Below, one piece after another: positions 21,439 to 33,962 of a stretch of DNA of 64,000 bases. Under the pieces are notes generated by a model. The model searched no databases. It was not told where the DNA came from and saw only the letters and a list, made by a program, of their open reading frames with translations. The DNA is from Scedosporium boydii (lineage: Eukaryota > Ascomycota > Sordariomycetes > Microascales > Microascaceae), in contig NJFT01000007.1 in the NCBI GenBank assembly GCA_002221725.1, positions 124,001 through 188,000 on the forward strand, given 5' to 3'. The stretch's first letter is position 1. Every line of letters begins with the position of its first letter. Both the position numbers and the translations under genes were made by a program.

Positions 21439-24400
21439 AAGGGCGAAGCGTTGGATTGTGAGAGATTGCCAGGATAGAAGTTTTAGACCAGTTGGATGGC
21501 GTTCTTTTTTTTTTTCCTCCGGGGAGAGAGGTGATACCAGTTTGAAGAGGTGCTGGCCGATGATGATCGTGAGCAGCCTCTGATATAATGGTAGTTATGG
21601 CCATGTGGACACCTAGCATTTACATGGAAGCTGGCGAGATGTTTCCTTCAATGGAAGATGGGTTCACCCCTCCATGGTGCATGTTCGACCATGGGATGTA
21701 TTCTACAAATCTAGCCGATGTGGTGCAAGTGCAAGTGCCATTCCCATCTCGGCGGTTTTCTAACGCCATCAACGACATTGTTTCCATTCCAGGACTTGGA
21801 GACTTAGCGAACAAAGTCTGGCGCCATGATATGATGCAAGAAGCACGACTGTCGGAGCAACCACGACCATTTTTAAGGCATAGGGTTCGTAGGTTCCCGC
21901 CTAAGCACGCAATATACCTTGGAACTTGATGTCTTCCCCGCGATGGCGCGGCAGATGCTTGATGCGGAAGATATTGAAGCTTATCTGTCCGGCTGGATTA
22001 ATAATGTGACGAACTGGTGAGGATATTCGAAAAATGCGGAAGCGAGATATCCTGGTGTGGCTTGGACTAAACTTCAATGGTACACTTGCACGAAGTATGC
22101 TCCAAGATCGTAGGAAGTTGTGACACCTTTGCCAATATTAATGAAGTCAATTATTCAGCGATTTACCGTTTTGGATATTCGAAGCGAATCTAAGTTAGGA
22201 ACCATCGAGAGAAGTAGGCGAGTGAGTAACACGGTGATGGTGAGCTCGAAGCTGGCGTAGCATCAATGCAAGAAAGGGTTGCAGGAAGAGAACGACGAAG
22301 TGTGGTTGGTCTGCCCCACACACCTTCACTGCCTTGTCGTTGACATGGAAAAAAAAGACTGTCATTCAAAGGGCGTTTTTGCAAGCTCGTCATTACCCGC
22401 CTCAGCTGAGACCGACCGGGGGTGAGTGTGAGTTCGGCAAGGTGTTGATGTTACACCTCGGGATGCCGACAATTGCACAATGCAGACAAAGCAAAAGCCA
22501 CCAAAAATTTTCCCGCCGTTGAACCAGGGGAGGCCACGCGAAAGAAATATCAATAGCACCGGACGGCAGCCTAGAGCCTAGTCGAAGACAGCAGAAGTGG
22601 TGTGTACACCAACTGTGTACACCGCGCTGCGAGGTGTACGAAGTAGTGTACTCATACTTGGCACTACACAGGCCTAAAATCCGAAATCGATTAGGCTTTT
22701 CGGATTCTGTAGTGGTGGGGTGGAATAGGAGAGAAAGTCACTGTACATCCCGTCGTCAGGAGGGCAGAAACAAGGTGTGAAGGGCGCAGAAACGACGGAA
22801 ACGACATTACACCAGGATCTCTTGACTTCTTTTTTCTCGGTTTCTTCTCTTTTCCTCTGCGCCCAGCCTTTTTTTCTCATGTGGCTTTTCTCCGTCACCA
22901 CGACTAAACGGGACAAGGGAGATGAAAGAAGATGGTGTGATGAGAGCGACATCGGATGTACAATGTCAAAGTAAACATTGGGAAGAAAACAGAAAACACG
23001 TCAACCAACCTGCAAATATCGTCAAACATTCATCTGTCTGTCCCAGGTGATCGATGGGGAAAAGATGGGAAAAGATGCTCGCGAAAATTCTGGAAGGAAA
23101 AGGCTACCGTCGGCTGGAATCGGCATTCATATTTGTCCTCTTTCTCTTTCTTTCTTCTCTCTGCGTTCCCCGGAGCGAGCGAGTGGTCCCTACGGGTCCG
23201 TAACACGGGCGGGTCCGGAGATGGACCGATTCTCTTCTAACAAAATCCATAAAAATTTCCATTCGGGAACCCACTTCTTCCCGCTCTAGGTGCGACGGTG
23301 AAGGGGGTTAAAAGGTGTAGTGGTAGTGTATATACCATAATTACGACATCGTAAGGCTACATAGGGTTCCAAAGGTTCCGAGCAGGGATCTAGAAGGAAA
23401 AACCTTTCTCGTCACGGCCGCCTCTTTTGTGCTATTTGGAAAGGCCGGCTGGCGTCGGGAGCAGGTGGAGCATCACGGAGAAGATCTAAAGAAAACAAGA
23501 AAAGCAAGATGGGATCCCGTCACCGCTTTACTAGTAGGAAGCGTTGTACGAAGCACGGGGTTTATGGCGCGACTCTATCGATCCTTTTCTGGGTCTGGCG
23601 AGCGGGATCCATGTGCTTGGGGGTCATGATGTTGCTTTCGGTTTCAAGCTTATTGAAAAGGGATCCCAGGGGGTGGGGGCAGAGCTTCTTTCTCGAAAGA
23701 CTCGGCTACTCGCATCGTTCAGACATCGTTCAGATTGTGGAAATCAGGAAATAGGACCTTCAATTGTAGAGGAACCGAACTGAAATGCCTTGTCGAACTG
23801 CCGTCAAGAATCTAGGGGGCCGAAACCTCCGGCTTCCGATATCGACGCTGGGTAAGATCGAGAACGGGAGTTGGTCTGCAATTCTCTTGTAGCTCGTATG
23901 ACTATGACTACTATCCATGCCTGTTGCGATCAATTGATGGTTGGTGATGGATTGATGCAATGCTGTGTGGTGGGTCAGGAGCACGAACGCATCAATTGAT
24001 CCGTCCATCTGTGCTTCTGGTGTCACGCCTGCTTGTGCTTGTAAGTGGTACACTACCACACCCTGCAGCCAGGCATGGAAACGAAACGTGCATTGGCTTG
24101 GTTTGGAACAATTCAGATTGGACATCCAAACTGTACGCATACTAGTAGTGCAATGACCAGACGAGTGACTATTCTCGAATTACACTCCAGTGGACCACGC
24201 TATACTACTTCTTACACTATGCGAGCGCTTTAGGGCGTAGAATCGACAAGATGACTCTTATGGGGAAGCACTACGCCCCCGTTAACGGCGTCAAGGCCTA
24301 GCGGGCAGCGCAAAAACACCATGAGCCGAGGGACCATTTCAACGCAAAATAGCAGGGGAAACGCACTAAAAAAAAAAAAAGAAGAAAAACAGCGGCAGTC

Positions 24401-25839
24401 AACATCATGTGAAGGGCGTTGCCAGGTGTAAGCATTATGGTCCATGAGCTACAGTACTTCAAACGTGAAGTCGTTCGTTCACGCTGTTTGTGCAAGCCAA
24501 TGTACCTCTACTTGACAGCAACAGGAGCACGTCTCAAATGGCTGGACACAGCTTCCGTAACATGAACCCACCAAGACATCATCAGGAAGCAACAACCACA
24601 GGGCCAGGGCTCAGGCATGCCCAGTGGTGGTGTCTGACTTTGTAGAGCGTGCGCACGCCCTTCCGCCCAGTTGGCTGGGAATTTTATCAATCACGTTCAC
24701 GTCAAATGCCACCGCCAAGCCCCCATCTACGATTTGACCACAGCCCGGTCAGACTCCGAACCCGATTCGAGACCGCCCTCGAGGGTCCGGGTCCGGGGAC
24801 CCACTGTGGAAACCACTCTTGCACACACCCCCTCACACCCCCCCTTGTCGCCCTGTTGCCCTTGCTCAATTCCTTGGGTGTGTCGCCATTTCCCATTACG
24901 CAAGGAGAGCACGTTCTTGATTCTCCGGTTCGTGTACTTTAGAAAATCTCGCTCACTCCTGACGTTCTCGAGGAACCCTGGTGCCTCTCGCTTGTATCAG
25001 AACTATACTACAAGGAGATCGCAATGCAACCTTGGCCTGATATATTTGGCCAATGTGACTCAGCCTTAACATCTTTCCAATGCCGCAAGGGGTGCAAAAT
25101 GTAAAATGTGGATCAGTGTCATCGATGCGCCCTTCTGCGCTTGCAAGTTTCCCAGAGAGAAAAAAAAAAAATTAGCATCAATTCAATTGCTAATAGCTCC
25201 TGCCATGTAGTTCGTATCCCACACCAGCAAGGTTATGACGCCTTTTTATGACAGCCCATCCACACTCATTTTGGGTATTGACGGGTTGTACTGTACCTCC
25301 CGTACACTGCTAGCATACTTCGTACATTGCTCCGCTTATGGATTCCATTATTCATTTTTGCGCCTTTTCGGCTTCTTCCATCCTTGTTCGAATGTGAGTG
25401 AGCCTTTAATGGTCTCGGCATGGAGTGGAGTACACATCCTACAATTGTACACGCCCTTCCGGATCCGGCTTCCGCAGGCGTCTTTTGACATATAAGTTGA
25501 CGATGTCCGCCTCGATGCCTCAGTGGCCGCAAGAGTCTGTAGAATATCCAACCGCAATATAATCATCGTCTCGTTTCGAGCTTCAAAGAGAAGGCACATT
25601 ACTTCCTTCACGCGCATTGAATCAGCAAAAGCTACGCACTTACACATCACACTTCAGAGACGGTTGATCACCCCCCAAGTTACTGAGTTCCCACTGAGGC
25701 TCTCTGCCGCCAGCTCTCTCCCCCTCTCTTCCCACCCCACCCCTCACTGTTCCCGTGCCGGATCTTGAGAGCTGTCCGGCACTGATATCTGCCTCATTGT
25801 ATCACCACCACAACAACAACACAGATAACAAACGCCACC
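21439..25839. other. 4.4 kb intergenic region, ZIP transporter / arrestin-like gene
   Basis: The largest gap in the window. Open frames of up to 132 codons (for example 21588-21929 and 24671-25069) show no domain or codon pattern I trust. It carries TACGAAGTA at 22637, TACTTCGTA at 25316 and ATCAATTGAT at 23929 and 23991. It probably contains 3' UTR and a long promoter; an undetected non-coding transcript is possible. Confidence 0.5.
23929..24000. repeat. Two ATCAATTGAT palindromes 62 bp apart
   Basis: Exact copies at 23929-23938 and 23991-24000 in the same intergenic region. Confidence 0.7.
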
Positions 25840-27249
25840 ATGTCGAACCTCTTCGAAACCGCCTCCTTGGCGTCCTCCCTCACCTGGAAGGCATCCAACC
25901 CCGTCTTCCGCAAGGCCAGCGTTTCCATCCAACTCTGGAAGCACTGGGAAGAGAAGATCTACACGTCTGGCTCACCCATCATGGGCGAGGTAGTCATCAC
26001 TCCCTTCCGCGACACGCGCTTCGAAACCGTAGAAATCACCTTCCTCGGCATCTCGCGCACCAAGCTCGTCGCGACACAAGTCCCCCAAAGGTCCTCCCAC
26101 GTCTTCCTTAAGCTCACCATGCCCGTCTCCGACTCCAAGTACCCCGTGCCCCGCGTCTTCGAGACCGGCCGCGCCTACGCCATCCCATTCAATTTCGTCG
26201 TGCCGAGCCAGCTCACACTGAGCGCCTGCAAACACCCCGCCGACTCCGTCTACGTGCAGGATTACCACACGCGCCTGCCGCCGACCATGGGGTCTTGGTC
26301 TAGGGATGACTTCGGGCCCGAGACGGCCGAGATCGAGTACTACGTTCGCGTGCGCGTTTTGGGCGAGCCCGCCGAGGGTAGCAGCAGGCCCGAGAAGATT
26401 TTCGAGGCGCAGAAGCCCGTGCTGGTGTTGCCTCCTTCGCCCGAGGATGCGCCGTTCAATGTGACGTCTCAAGATACCAACTATACCATGTCTAAGAGCA
26501 AGAACCTCCGGAAGAGCATGTTCTCTAGCAAGCTGGGCAAGTTCACCGCGAGCGCCGCGCAGCCTCCGGCCGTGCACGTGGGGGCGGATGCGAGGACTGC
26601 TTCCGACACGGCGGTGACCGTACAGTTGGGCTTCGAGCCCGTGACGTCCGATGTTGCGCCGCCCACGGTGAAGTCGGTTTCGGCGAAGCTTGTATCTACA
26701 ACGTACTACGGTGCTACACCGGCCAAGAACCTCCCCGATATGGGCGGCAGGCCAGAATACGCCATAGAGCCCCCTCGGCTCGCTTACAAGACGAATGTGC
26801 CGCTCTTCAACACAGACATTGACCGGGTTACGTGGCGACTACAATGCGCCAACATGAGGCGAGATTCGGGATACTCTACGGACAACTGCGAGAGCGACAG
26901 CTCCACCGGGAGGAAGTCGAAGAAACGCTCTTCCAAGGCCGACAAGGTATCGCACGCCGCTACTCTCTACATCCCCTTCAAAGTGCCGTCCAAGAACAAG
27001 GTCTTGCTGCCGACGTTCCACTCGTGCCTCATTTCTAGGGTGTATGCGCTTAGCCTTACCCTGACCGTGGGCCCCACTAACACGACGGTGTCACTCATGG
27101 TTCCCCTGCAAGTAGCCGTTGAGCCCTCCGAGGAGAGCATCGGGGATGAGGATATTGGTGAAGATATTGAGGAGTATCTCACTCCTCGTGTCATTAGGGT
27201 GCCGGACAATGATGACATTGTCCGACGTGCTCTGCCAGGCTATGCCTGA
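25840..27249 (+). CDS. Arrestin-like trafficking adaptor
   Basis: A single-exon gene of 469 residues with an ideal start context (GCCACCATGTCG). Residues about 15-200 form an arrestin N-like beta-sandwich: SVSIQLWKHWEEKIYTSGSPIMGEVVITP, VEITFLGISRTK, and FNFVVPSQLTLSACKH, where the family often has H-x-L-P-P-S-type text. After a Ser/Lys-rich linker (about 215-230) a second sandwich runs to about residue 430, interrupted by a basic/Ser-rich insert (about 345-375, SSTGRKSKKRSSK). The tail is acidic (EESIGDEDIGEDIEEY). Fungal alpha-arrestins link membrane transporters to Rsp5-type ubiquitin ligases. No PPxY motif is visible, so ligase binding would be indirect or absent. Fold call good; cargo unknown. 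Confidence 0.85.
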   Translation: MSNLFETASLASSLTWKASNPVFRKASVSIQLWKHWEEKIYTSGSPIMGEVVITPFRDTRFETVEITFLGISRTKLVATQVPQRSSHVFLKLTMPVSDSKYPVPRVFETGRAYAIPFNFVVPSQLTLSACKHPADSVYVQDYHTRLPPTMGSWSRDDFGPETAEIEYYVRVRVLGEPAEGSSRPEKIFEAQKPVLVLPPSPEDAPFNVTSQDTNYTMSKSKNLRKSMFSSKLGKFTASAAQPPAVHVGADARTASDTAVTVQLGFEPVTSDVAPPTVKSVSAKLVSTTYYGATPAKNLPDMGGRPEYAIEPPRLAYKTNVPLFNTDIDRVTWRLQCANMRRDSGYSTDNCESDSSTGRKSKKRSSKADKVSHAATLYIPFKVPSKNKVLLPTFHSCLISRVYALSLTLTVGPTNTTVSLMVPLQVAVEPSEESIGDEDIGEDIEEYLTPRVIRVPDNDDIVRRALPGYA

Positions 27250-27355
27250 GATGTAGGGGCAAAAAAGATGAAAGAAAAAGAAATCGGCGAGTTATGTCAT
27301 GTGTAACGATTTCCTATGTTTCTATTCGGTTGGTTTCTTGCATTGGGTCTGTTCT

Positions 27356-27357
27356 TT

Positions 27358-27389
<32 letters not shown>

Positions 27390-27403
27390 TCCTTCCTTCC
27401 TTC
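27356..27403 (+). repeat. (TTTC)n / (CCTT)n microsatellite
   Basis: About nine TTTC units merge into three CCTT units in the 3' flank of the arrestin-like gene. Confidence 0.9.
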
Positions 27404-27859
27404 TCTGTCTACTCTTCTCTGTTCTCTCCCGCTCAGGTCTGCTGGCGTTTTGATTCTTCTGAGATTCCCTGTTTGCTTTTTCAACACATAAGAGAGCGGG
27501 TTGGCATAAACGGACTCTGGCAACTTTCGATTTCTCTTTTCAACAATGGTTTTTTTTCGGTTGACACGCAAACGCGTGATGTGGTGATGTTGACCAGCAA
27601 GGAAACGATTATACCCGAATTGATAGACGGCTGGACTGGAATGCTGGTGCTTTTATCATAGATGATGACCTGTTTATATGCATCGCATCAGATGCGGCAT
27701 ATTGAATAATAAGACTAATTGAATTATTACATTGAATCTGCTTCGTTATCGAGACATCGTGATGCAAGAATCGTAACTGGGGAATTTAGGTGCAAGTTGC
27801 AAATTGCCACGTGCCAGTTCGATTGATTTTGGCAATACCGTCGCGGAAGGAGCACCCAT

Positions 27860-27875
27860 TACTTCGTACTTCGTA
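27860..27875. repeat. Two overlapping TACTTCGTA motifs
   Basis: Exact copies at 27860-27868 and 27867-27875 overlap by two bases, the same arrangement as at 10507-10522. Confidence 0.75.
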
Positions 27876-28781
27876 CTTGGTACTCATCCGCAGGTGCTAC
27901 TTGATGATTTCTCCTCTCATCTTAAGCTTAAGTCAAGATCCAAAGCCTTCTAAATTCCGGAGGGAACGCATACACGGTCTAACAGTCCACGGTCTCGCAA
28001 AAGTAACACTGAACCCTATCTGATATTTTACCCCAGACCTTGTGGATCTCTTGGCAGGCTCTGCCCCTGCAGCAGGCAAGGGGCGCCCAATCGAACCTTT
28101 CGAAGCCGGACCTAAATCTCCAAAGATCCGCCCTCAGCAACGAATGATAAGAGGACCTGGATGCTCGCGTCAAAAAACCGAACCAAGATTTGCCAGATTG
28201 CTTCACCGATTCCATTCTTCGAAATCCAGAACTCTCTTCTCCCTTCGCTCCTTTTATCCTGCTAGCCATCGTCGCTCTCTTAACTTTTGTCGGATGAAAC
28301 GGACATCCCTGACGTAGAATTTTCCAATTGATCCTTTCCTTCGAGACACAGCTCCCCCTGTCCCCGTCGTTACTACGCCAAGAGCCGCCGATCCTAGTCG
28401 CCGTTGTCTAGATTCGCGACGACGTGCCACTCCCGGCCGAAAATACAGAGAATCGGCAATAGTCCAGGCGGTTTGTCCTTCTCCTCGCGATAGGCGCTCT
28501 TTATTTGCTCTCTTAATTCTCCTTGAAGCGCTCTATCCATCCCGATTCGACGTGTCCTGGCGGTTATCGATCCTTGCCCTCCCCGTACCCCCTTTTTTTT
28601 CGCCCTGCGAAACGAAACCAAGCCCATTGACGAAATTCTCCGACGTTGAGCGAGGTGACAAGGAAGGCCTGTGGAGTCTTGAACTGTGACACGGTACCGC
28701 GACAATCTTGATCTTTCGAAATCGGCCGCTTAATGTTTGCGTATTTATGATACCTCTTGCTACTCTTGCACTGCGATCGGC

Positions 28782-31058
28782 ATGCGCAACTTCGCCTCTA
28801 CGGCCCTGGGGGCGCTTGTGTCTTTGTCCTATATCCAAGCTTCCAATGCCTTTTACATTCCAGGTAAGAGAGGAACCCTGCGACGTTCCTACGATTAGCC
28901 TGCCCGCCCCCCTCCCTTCGCTTCCGTATGTTGATCGTTGGATTCCCTAGGCTTCTCGATAAAAAGCTACAGCGATGGCGAACAAATCCCCGTCCTCGTT
29001 AACAAGGTGTACTCCGACAACACCCAGCTCCAGTACGGCTACTACGACCTCCCCTTCGTATGTCCCCCGACAGGCGAGCAGCACTCGGGCCTTCTCAGCG
29101 GCAAGAACGTGCCCCTAAATCTCGGCGAAGTCCTCCGCGGCGACCGCATCAAGACGTCTGATATCGATCTCAGGATGGGCGAGGACAAGGAATGCGCCAT
29201 GCTCTGCAACCTCGAGCTCAATCGCGCCAAGGTCGAGCGGGCGAAGGAACTCGTCGAGGATGGGTACGTGGTCGAATGGATCGTCGACAACCTCCCCGGT
29301 GCGACGAGCTTCGTGACCACGGACAAGTCGAAGAAATACTACGCCGCGGGCTTCAAGCTGGGTTCGATCGAGGTTGGCCCCACGGGCGAGGAAAAGGTTC
29401 TTCTGAACAACCATCATACGATTGTCATCCGGTACAGGAGAGCGCCGGGTCGCGCGGGGGATCAGGGCGGCAAGGTGGTTGTTGGTTTCGAGGTCTACCC
29501 GAAGAGCATTGGCGTTGAGAACCCCATGAACGATATCGGTTGCCCGTTTGACATGCAGCACATCACGCACAATCTCGAGCTCCGACTCCCGCCCAGGAGT
29601 GAGGACGAAACCGATGAGGATGCCGAGCGCTCGCTCATGTCGGTCCGCTACACTTACTCAGTCTACTTCCGCGAAGATGAATCGATTGAGTGGAACCGAC
29701 GGTGGGATCTCTACTTTGTCAACCAGGAGGATGGGAACAGGATCCACTGGCTCGCGATTGTGAATTCGCTCATCATCTGCGGGCTTCTGACTACGGTTGT
29801 TGCGATTATCCTAGCCAAGACGATTCGCGCCGACATCAAGAGTTACAAGGATATCAAGGCCGAGGAGGGCAGGTCCAAGTTCAAGCTCAAACCCCTCCCC
29901 TCACCAAATGCCGGGGAGAAGACTGGGGGTGGTCTCCTAAGCCAGGGGCCCACGGAGGAGGACGATGATCACCTCGACTCCGACGACGAGGCCTTCGAGG
30001 ATGCCAGTGGATGGAAGCTTCTGCACTCGGATGTCTTCAGGACGCCTGCGTATGGATATCTCCTGGCAGCATTGGTGGGGTCAGGAATGCAGTTGCTTCT
30101 CATGGCTCTCGGCCTGGTTCTTCTGAGCGCGTTTGGCGTGTTGAACCCCAGCTTCCGCGGCGGCTTCATCAGCGTCGGCATGGGTCTGTTCATCTTCAAC
30201 GGCTTGTTCAGCGGATACTTTTCGGCGCGGGTGTTTAAGACGCTCGACGGCCAGAGCTGGCGCCGCAACGCGCTTGTCACGGCGCTCTTCGTTCCCGGTC
30301 TGCTGTTCGTCATCGTCTTCATGCTGAACTTATTCGTATGGGCGCAGGCATCCAGCACGGCCATCCCCTTCGGCACGCTAATTGCGCTCATCGTCCTGTG
30401 GTTCTGCATCCAGGTGCCCCTCGTCTACGTTGGCTCGTGGTACGGCTTCAACAACGCGGCGGCGTGGGAGCACCCGACGAAAGCGACGTCGATCGCGCGC
30501 CAGGTCCCGCCGCAGACGTGGTACCTCCATCCGTTCCAGACGATCCTCTTCGCGGGGCTCATCCCCTTCGCCGTCATCTTCATCGAGCTGCTCTTCGTCT
30601 TCCGGTCGGTGTGGCAGGACAAGAGCGGGTACTACTACGTCTTCGGGTTCCTAGCCGTCGTGTCGTTCATCCTCATGGTGACCGTGGCCGAGGTGACCAT
30701 CGTGTCGGTGTTCTTGCAGCTCTGCGCCGAGAACCATAACTGGTGGTGGCGGTCGTTCTTGGTGGGCGGGAGCAGCTCGGTGTGGGTGTTTGCTTACTGC
30801 GTGTGGTATTACTTTTTTAAGCTCAATATTACGGGCTTTGTGAGCACGATGCTCTTCTTTGGGTATAGCTTCATGGCGTGTTGCATTTATGGGTTGTTGA
30901 CGGGGACGGTTGGGTTCCTGAGCGCGTATGCGTTTATTAGGAGGATTTACGGGTGAGTTTTCTTTTGCTTCAGTTACTTCTTTTTCCCTGCTTCCCCCTT
31001 TTTATGGCGTTGCTAACTGTTTCGTTTTCTTTGGAACAGCGCTATTAAAGTCGACTAA
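28782..31058 (+). CDS. TM9 superfamily endomembrane protein (EMP70-like)
   Basis: Three exons (28782-28863, 28951-30952, 31040-31058) give 700 residues. The first exon codes a signal peptide (MRNFASTALGALVSLSYIQ, cleavage near SNA-FYIPG). The lumenal domain has the family opening FYIPGFSIKSYSDGEQIPVLVNKV and DLPFVCPP. Nine membrane segments follow, starting at IHWLAIVNSLIICGLLTTVVAIIL, with the conserved GSGMQ and PLVYVGSW stretches. The tiny last exon adds AIKVD, so the protein ends in a KxD signal known in this family to bind COPI and hold it in the Golgi. Family members help sort transmembrane cargo; in yeast they are linked to copper and adhesion. The KxD ending supports the small third exon. 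Confidence 0.96.
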
Positions 31059-32349
31059 GACAGCATGCTTTGGTTGTTTGAATAGTTTTCAGTGTTTTTC
31101 AGGTTACCCTAGAGATGCTTTATTATATATTTACGCCTTTCTTCTTGGTCTGCATCAGCCGCTGGCGATGGAGCTTTATTCGGGGGTCGGATGAAATGGG
31201 TCTCGATGATGCATGAACACACAAGCGAACGGAGACGGGCGTTTACTATTATACTGTTATTACTTCCTGGGGCTGAGCTTGGTCTGGTCTTTTTTCTTCT
31301 TCTTTTTTTTACTCGCTTTTAATCATCTGAGACGACTCTTTCTATTTTCTCCCTTTACTTTCTTGGCCCCTTTTTCCACTTGTGCATGTGCGACCAGGTA
31401 CGGAGATCCTTCGCACGAAGGAGACGGTGTACTTTTCCACGCATGGGCGAGTGTATGTGTGTATACGTATTTGAAGAAGAAGAAACGAGGCTTGGCTTCC
31501 CTTGCCTGGGAGATGGCGTTACAATCGACATGTTATCATTCCCCGCGACCCCGCGACCGAGTTAGCTGCTCACTTCATCATCGTCTCGTCCATCGTCAAT
31601 GACATTAGCGTGACAACAGGGCGTGGGCCCCGCATGAAGTGTGGAGTGTAGTGCGTGTCAAGGATGCCAAGGGCGCAAGACTGCGCGGGTCTGCGCGGGT
31701 CTTGGTCTTCGGGAGAGAAGTGCGGAATACATCCCATCGGAATCAAAACGGAAGGTGGGGTTATTTTGGAGGGGTCGAACAGGAAGAGAGAGAGAACAGA
31801 GAGTCGCGGAGAGAAGAATGGGACGACACCGGCTCGGGAGTGGTCCGCGGTCATCTCGCTGGGCTGCAGGGGAGGTCTGGATTTGTTGATCCGGCAATTG
31901 ATTGATCAATTCCAGAATTAACTCGTTACGATACGGAACGATACCGGCGGGGTCTTGCGAAGCTTCTTGGTGGCAAAGAACGTTCAGAGAGAGCTCTAGG
32001 GCCAATTGAAACCGCAAACATACCCCGGCTTAAAGAGAGGAGAGAACAAAAGAGAGACGTGGAGGAACGGCGACCTTTCCCTATGGAGGCAGGTCAATTG
32101 AATGCCTGGCTTAGCGATTCCGGGGAGCCGGTGGGGGGGAACTTTGAAGACTGGAGAGACTATATGTCGCCGTTAGCTCCAACCCCAATATACCTACATC
32201 CCTATGTCCCCGACTCCGATGCTCCATTCTTTTTCTGGGTCATTTGTTCTTCTTCTGTTGTCTATATCATTCATCGCATTCCTTGTTGGAGCTTTCTGGA
32301 TTTGCAGCTAGCATTTAGACACATTCATCTCACTTACACACCATAGATA
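31059..32349. other. Intergenic region, TM9 gene / decarboxylase
   Basis: Contains the TM9 3' UTR and the decarboxylase promoter. A 10-bp direct repeat (CTGCGCGGGT twice, about 31681-31700) and an AATTGATTGATCAATT-like inverted sequence near 31898 are visible. No gene is seen. Confidence 0.55.
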
Positions 32350-33962
32350 ATGGATTCCAACCAGTTCCGCGAGGCCGCAAAGGCCTCAATTGAGGATGGT
32401 AAAAACCCACCCTGATCAACACTCTCTCATCTCCTCCCCATTCGCATTAAGGGATCTTTCGCTAACATAGGAAATCTATTCTTCCCTCCGCCGCAGTCGC
32501 ATCCTACTATGACAGCCTCCCAGACCTCAAGGTCGTCTCCTCCGTCCAGCCGGGCTACCTCCGCCCGCTCCTCCCCTCATCACCCCCTCTCCAAGGCGAA
32601 TCCTACGACGCCATCCGCGCCGACATCCAGTCCAAGATCCTCCCAGGAATAACACACTGGCAAAGCCCCAACTTCATGGCCTTCTTCCCCTGCAGCGCCT
32701 CCTTCCCCGCCATGCTTGCCGACATGTACTCCAACGCCTTCAACGGCGCCCACTTCAACTGGATCTGCTCGCCTGCCGTTACCGAGCTCGAGACCATCAT
32801 GATGGACTGGCTGGCCCAGGCCCTCGCCCTGCCCGACTGCTTCCTCAGCACGGGGCCGACGCGCGGTGGGGGCGTCATCCAGGGGACGGCTTCCGAGGCC
32901 ATCTTGACAGCCATGGTGGCCGCGCGGGACAAGTTCCTGCGCTCGCGCACGGCGCATCTCGCTGAGGATTCGGAGGAGAAGGAGGAGGAGACCTGGCGGT
33001 TGAGGAGTAAGCTCGTGGCGTTAGGCTCGGACATGACACATTCGAGCACCAAGAAAGCCGCCAAGATCCTGGGCGTGCGCTTCGATACCGTCCCCGTGTC
33101 CCGCGCCTCAGGATACGCCATGACGGCTGAATCGCTCGCCAACAAGCTCCGTGACCTCCGCGCCAAGGGCCTCGAGCCGTTTTACCTCACCGCTACCCTG
33201 GGCACCACGGATACCTGCGCCATCGACGACCTCGAGGGAATCGTCGCCCTGCTAAAGGACGAGTCGCTCAACCCGGACGACGCCCTCTGGGTCCACCTCG
33301 ACGCCGCGTATGCGGGAGCGTCCCTCATCTGCCCGGAACACCAGACGTTCAACGCCCACCTCGCGCACTTCCACACCGTAGACTTCAACCCGCACAAATG
33401 GCTCCTCACAAACTTCGACTGCTCCGCCCTCTGGGTGCGCAACCGCGCCTGGCTCACCGAAGCCCTCTCCGTCAACCCCGCCTACCTCCGCAACGACCTC
33501 TCCGACGCGGGCCTCGTCACCGACTACCGCGACTGGCAGATCCCCCTGGGCCGTCGCTTCAGGAGCCTGAAGCTCTGGTTCCTCATGCGCACCTACGGCA
33601 TTGAAGGGTTGAGGGCCCACGTCAGGGGCGGCATCGCCCGCGGCGACCTCTTCGCGAACCTCGTCGCCGGAAGGAAGGATTTGTTCGAGGTTATTGCGGG
33701 CCCGAGCTTTGCGCTTGTTGTGCTTAGGGTTGCGGGCGGCGCTGATGAGGAGGAGAGTAATTTGTTGACGAAGAGGGTTTATGATGCCATTAGCGCTGAG
33801 GGCGAGTTTTTCCTTACGAGCTCTGTGCTTAAGGGGCTTTATGCTATTCGGATTTGTGTTTCGGGGACGAATGTTGGGGAGGATGAGGTGCGCAGGGTCT
33901 TCGACGCCTTGGTGAGGTGTACGGAGGAAGTGACTGGGCGGAAGAAGCAAGAAGCGGCTTAG
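32350..33962 (+). CDS. PLP-dependent aromatic amino-acid decarboxylase
   Basis: Two exons (32350-32398, 32497-33962) give 504 residues, close to animal and plant group II decarboxylases. PLP Lys317 lies in FNPHKW, the pyridine-nitrogen Asp285 in HLDAAYAG and the stacking His198 in THSSTKKA. The mobile-loop Tyr (NPAYLRND, Tyr346) and LVTDYRDWQIPLGRRFRSLKLW closely match the DOPA/tryptophan decarboxylase pattern. Retention of that Tyr argues for decarboxylation rather than aldehyde synthesis. The likely products are tryptamine, tyramine or a related amine; the true substrate cannot be read from the sequence. No targeting peptide is seen. It is convergent with NTE1, 205 bp away. Confidence 0.94.

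Larger units (their letters stand above)
27250..28781. other. Intergenic region, arrestin-like gene / TM9 protein
   Basis: This holds the arrestin-like 3' UTR with a TTTC microsatellite, tandem TACTTCGTA motifs at 27860-27875, a CACGTG at 27808-27813 and the long upstream region of the TM9 gene. Open frames such as 28042-28317 may be upstream frames in the leader; none is recognisable. Confidence 0.55.

Noticed and set aside
21588..21929. 113-codon open frame after the ZIP transporter
   Set aside because: No domain, weak start context, and it lies in the likely 3' flank.
24671..25069. 132-codon open frame in the 4.4 kb gap
   Set aside because: Proline/Ser-rich random-looking text with no domain; two overlapping frames are equally open.
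25972..26577. 201-codon minus-strand open frame within the arrestin-like gene
   Set aside because: Antisense of a well-supported coding region with no recognisable motif.
28042..28317. 91-codon open frame upstream of the TM9 gene
   Set aside because: Possibly an upstream frame in the leader, but no domain or start evidence supports a protein.
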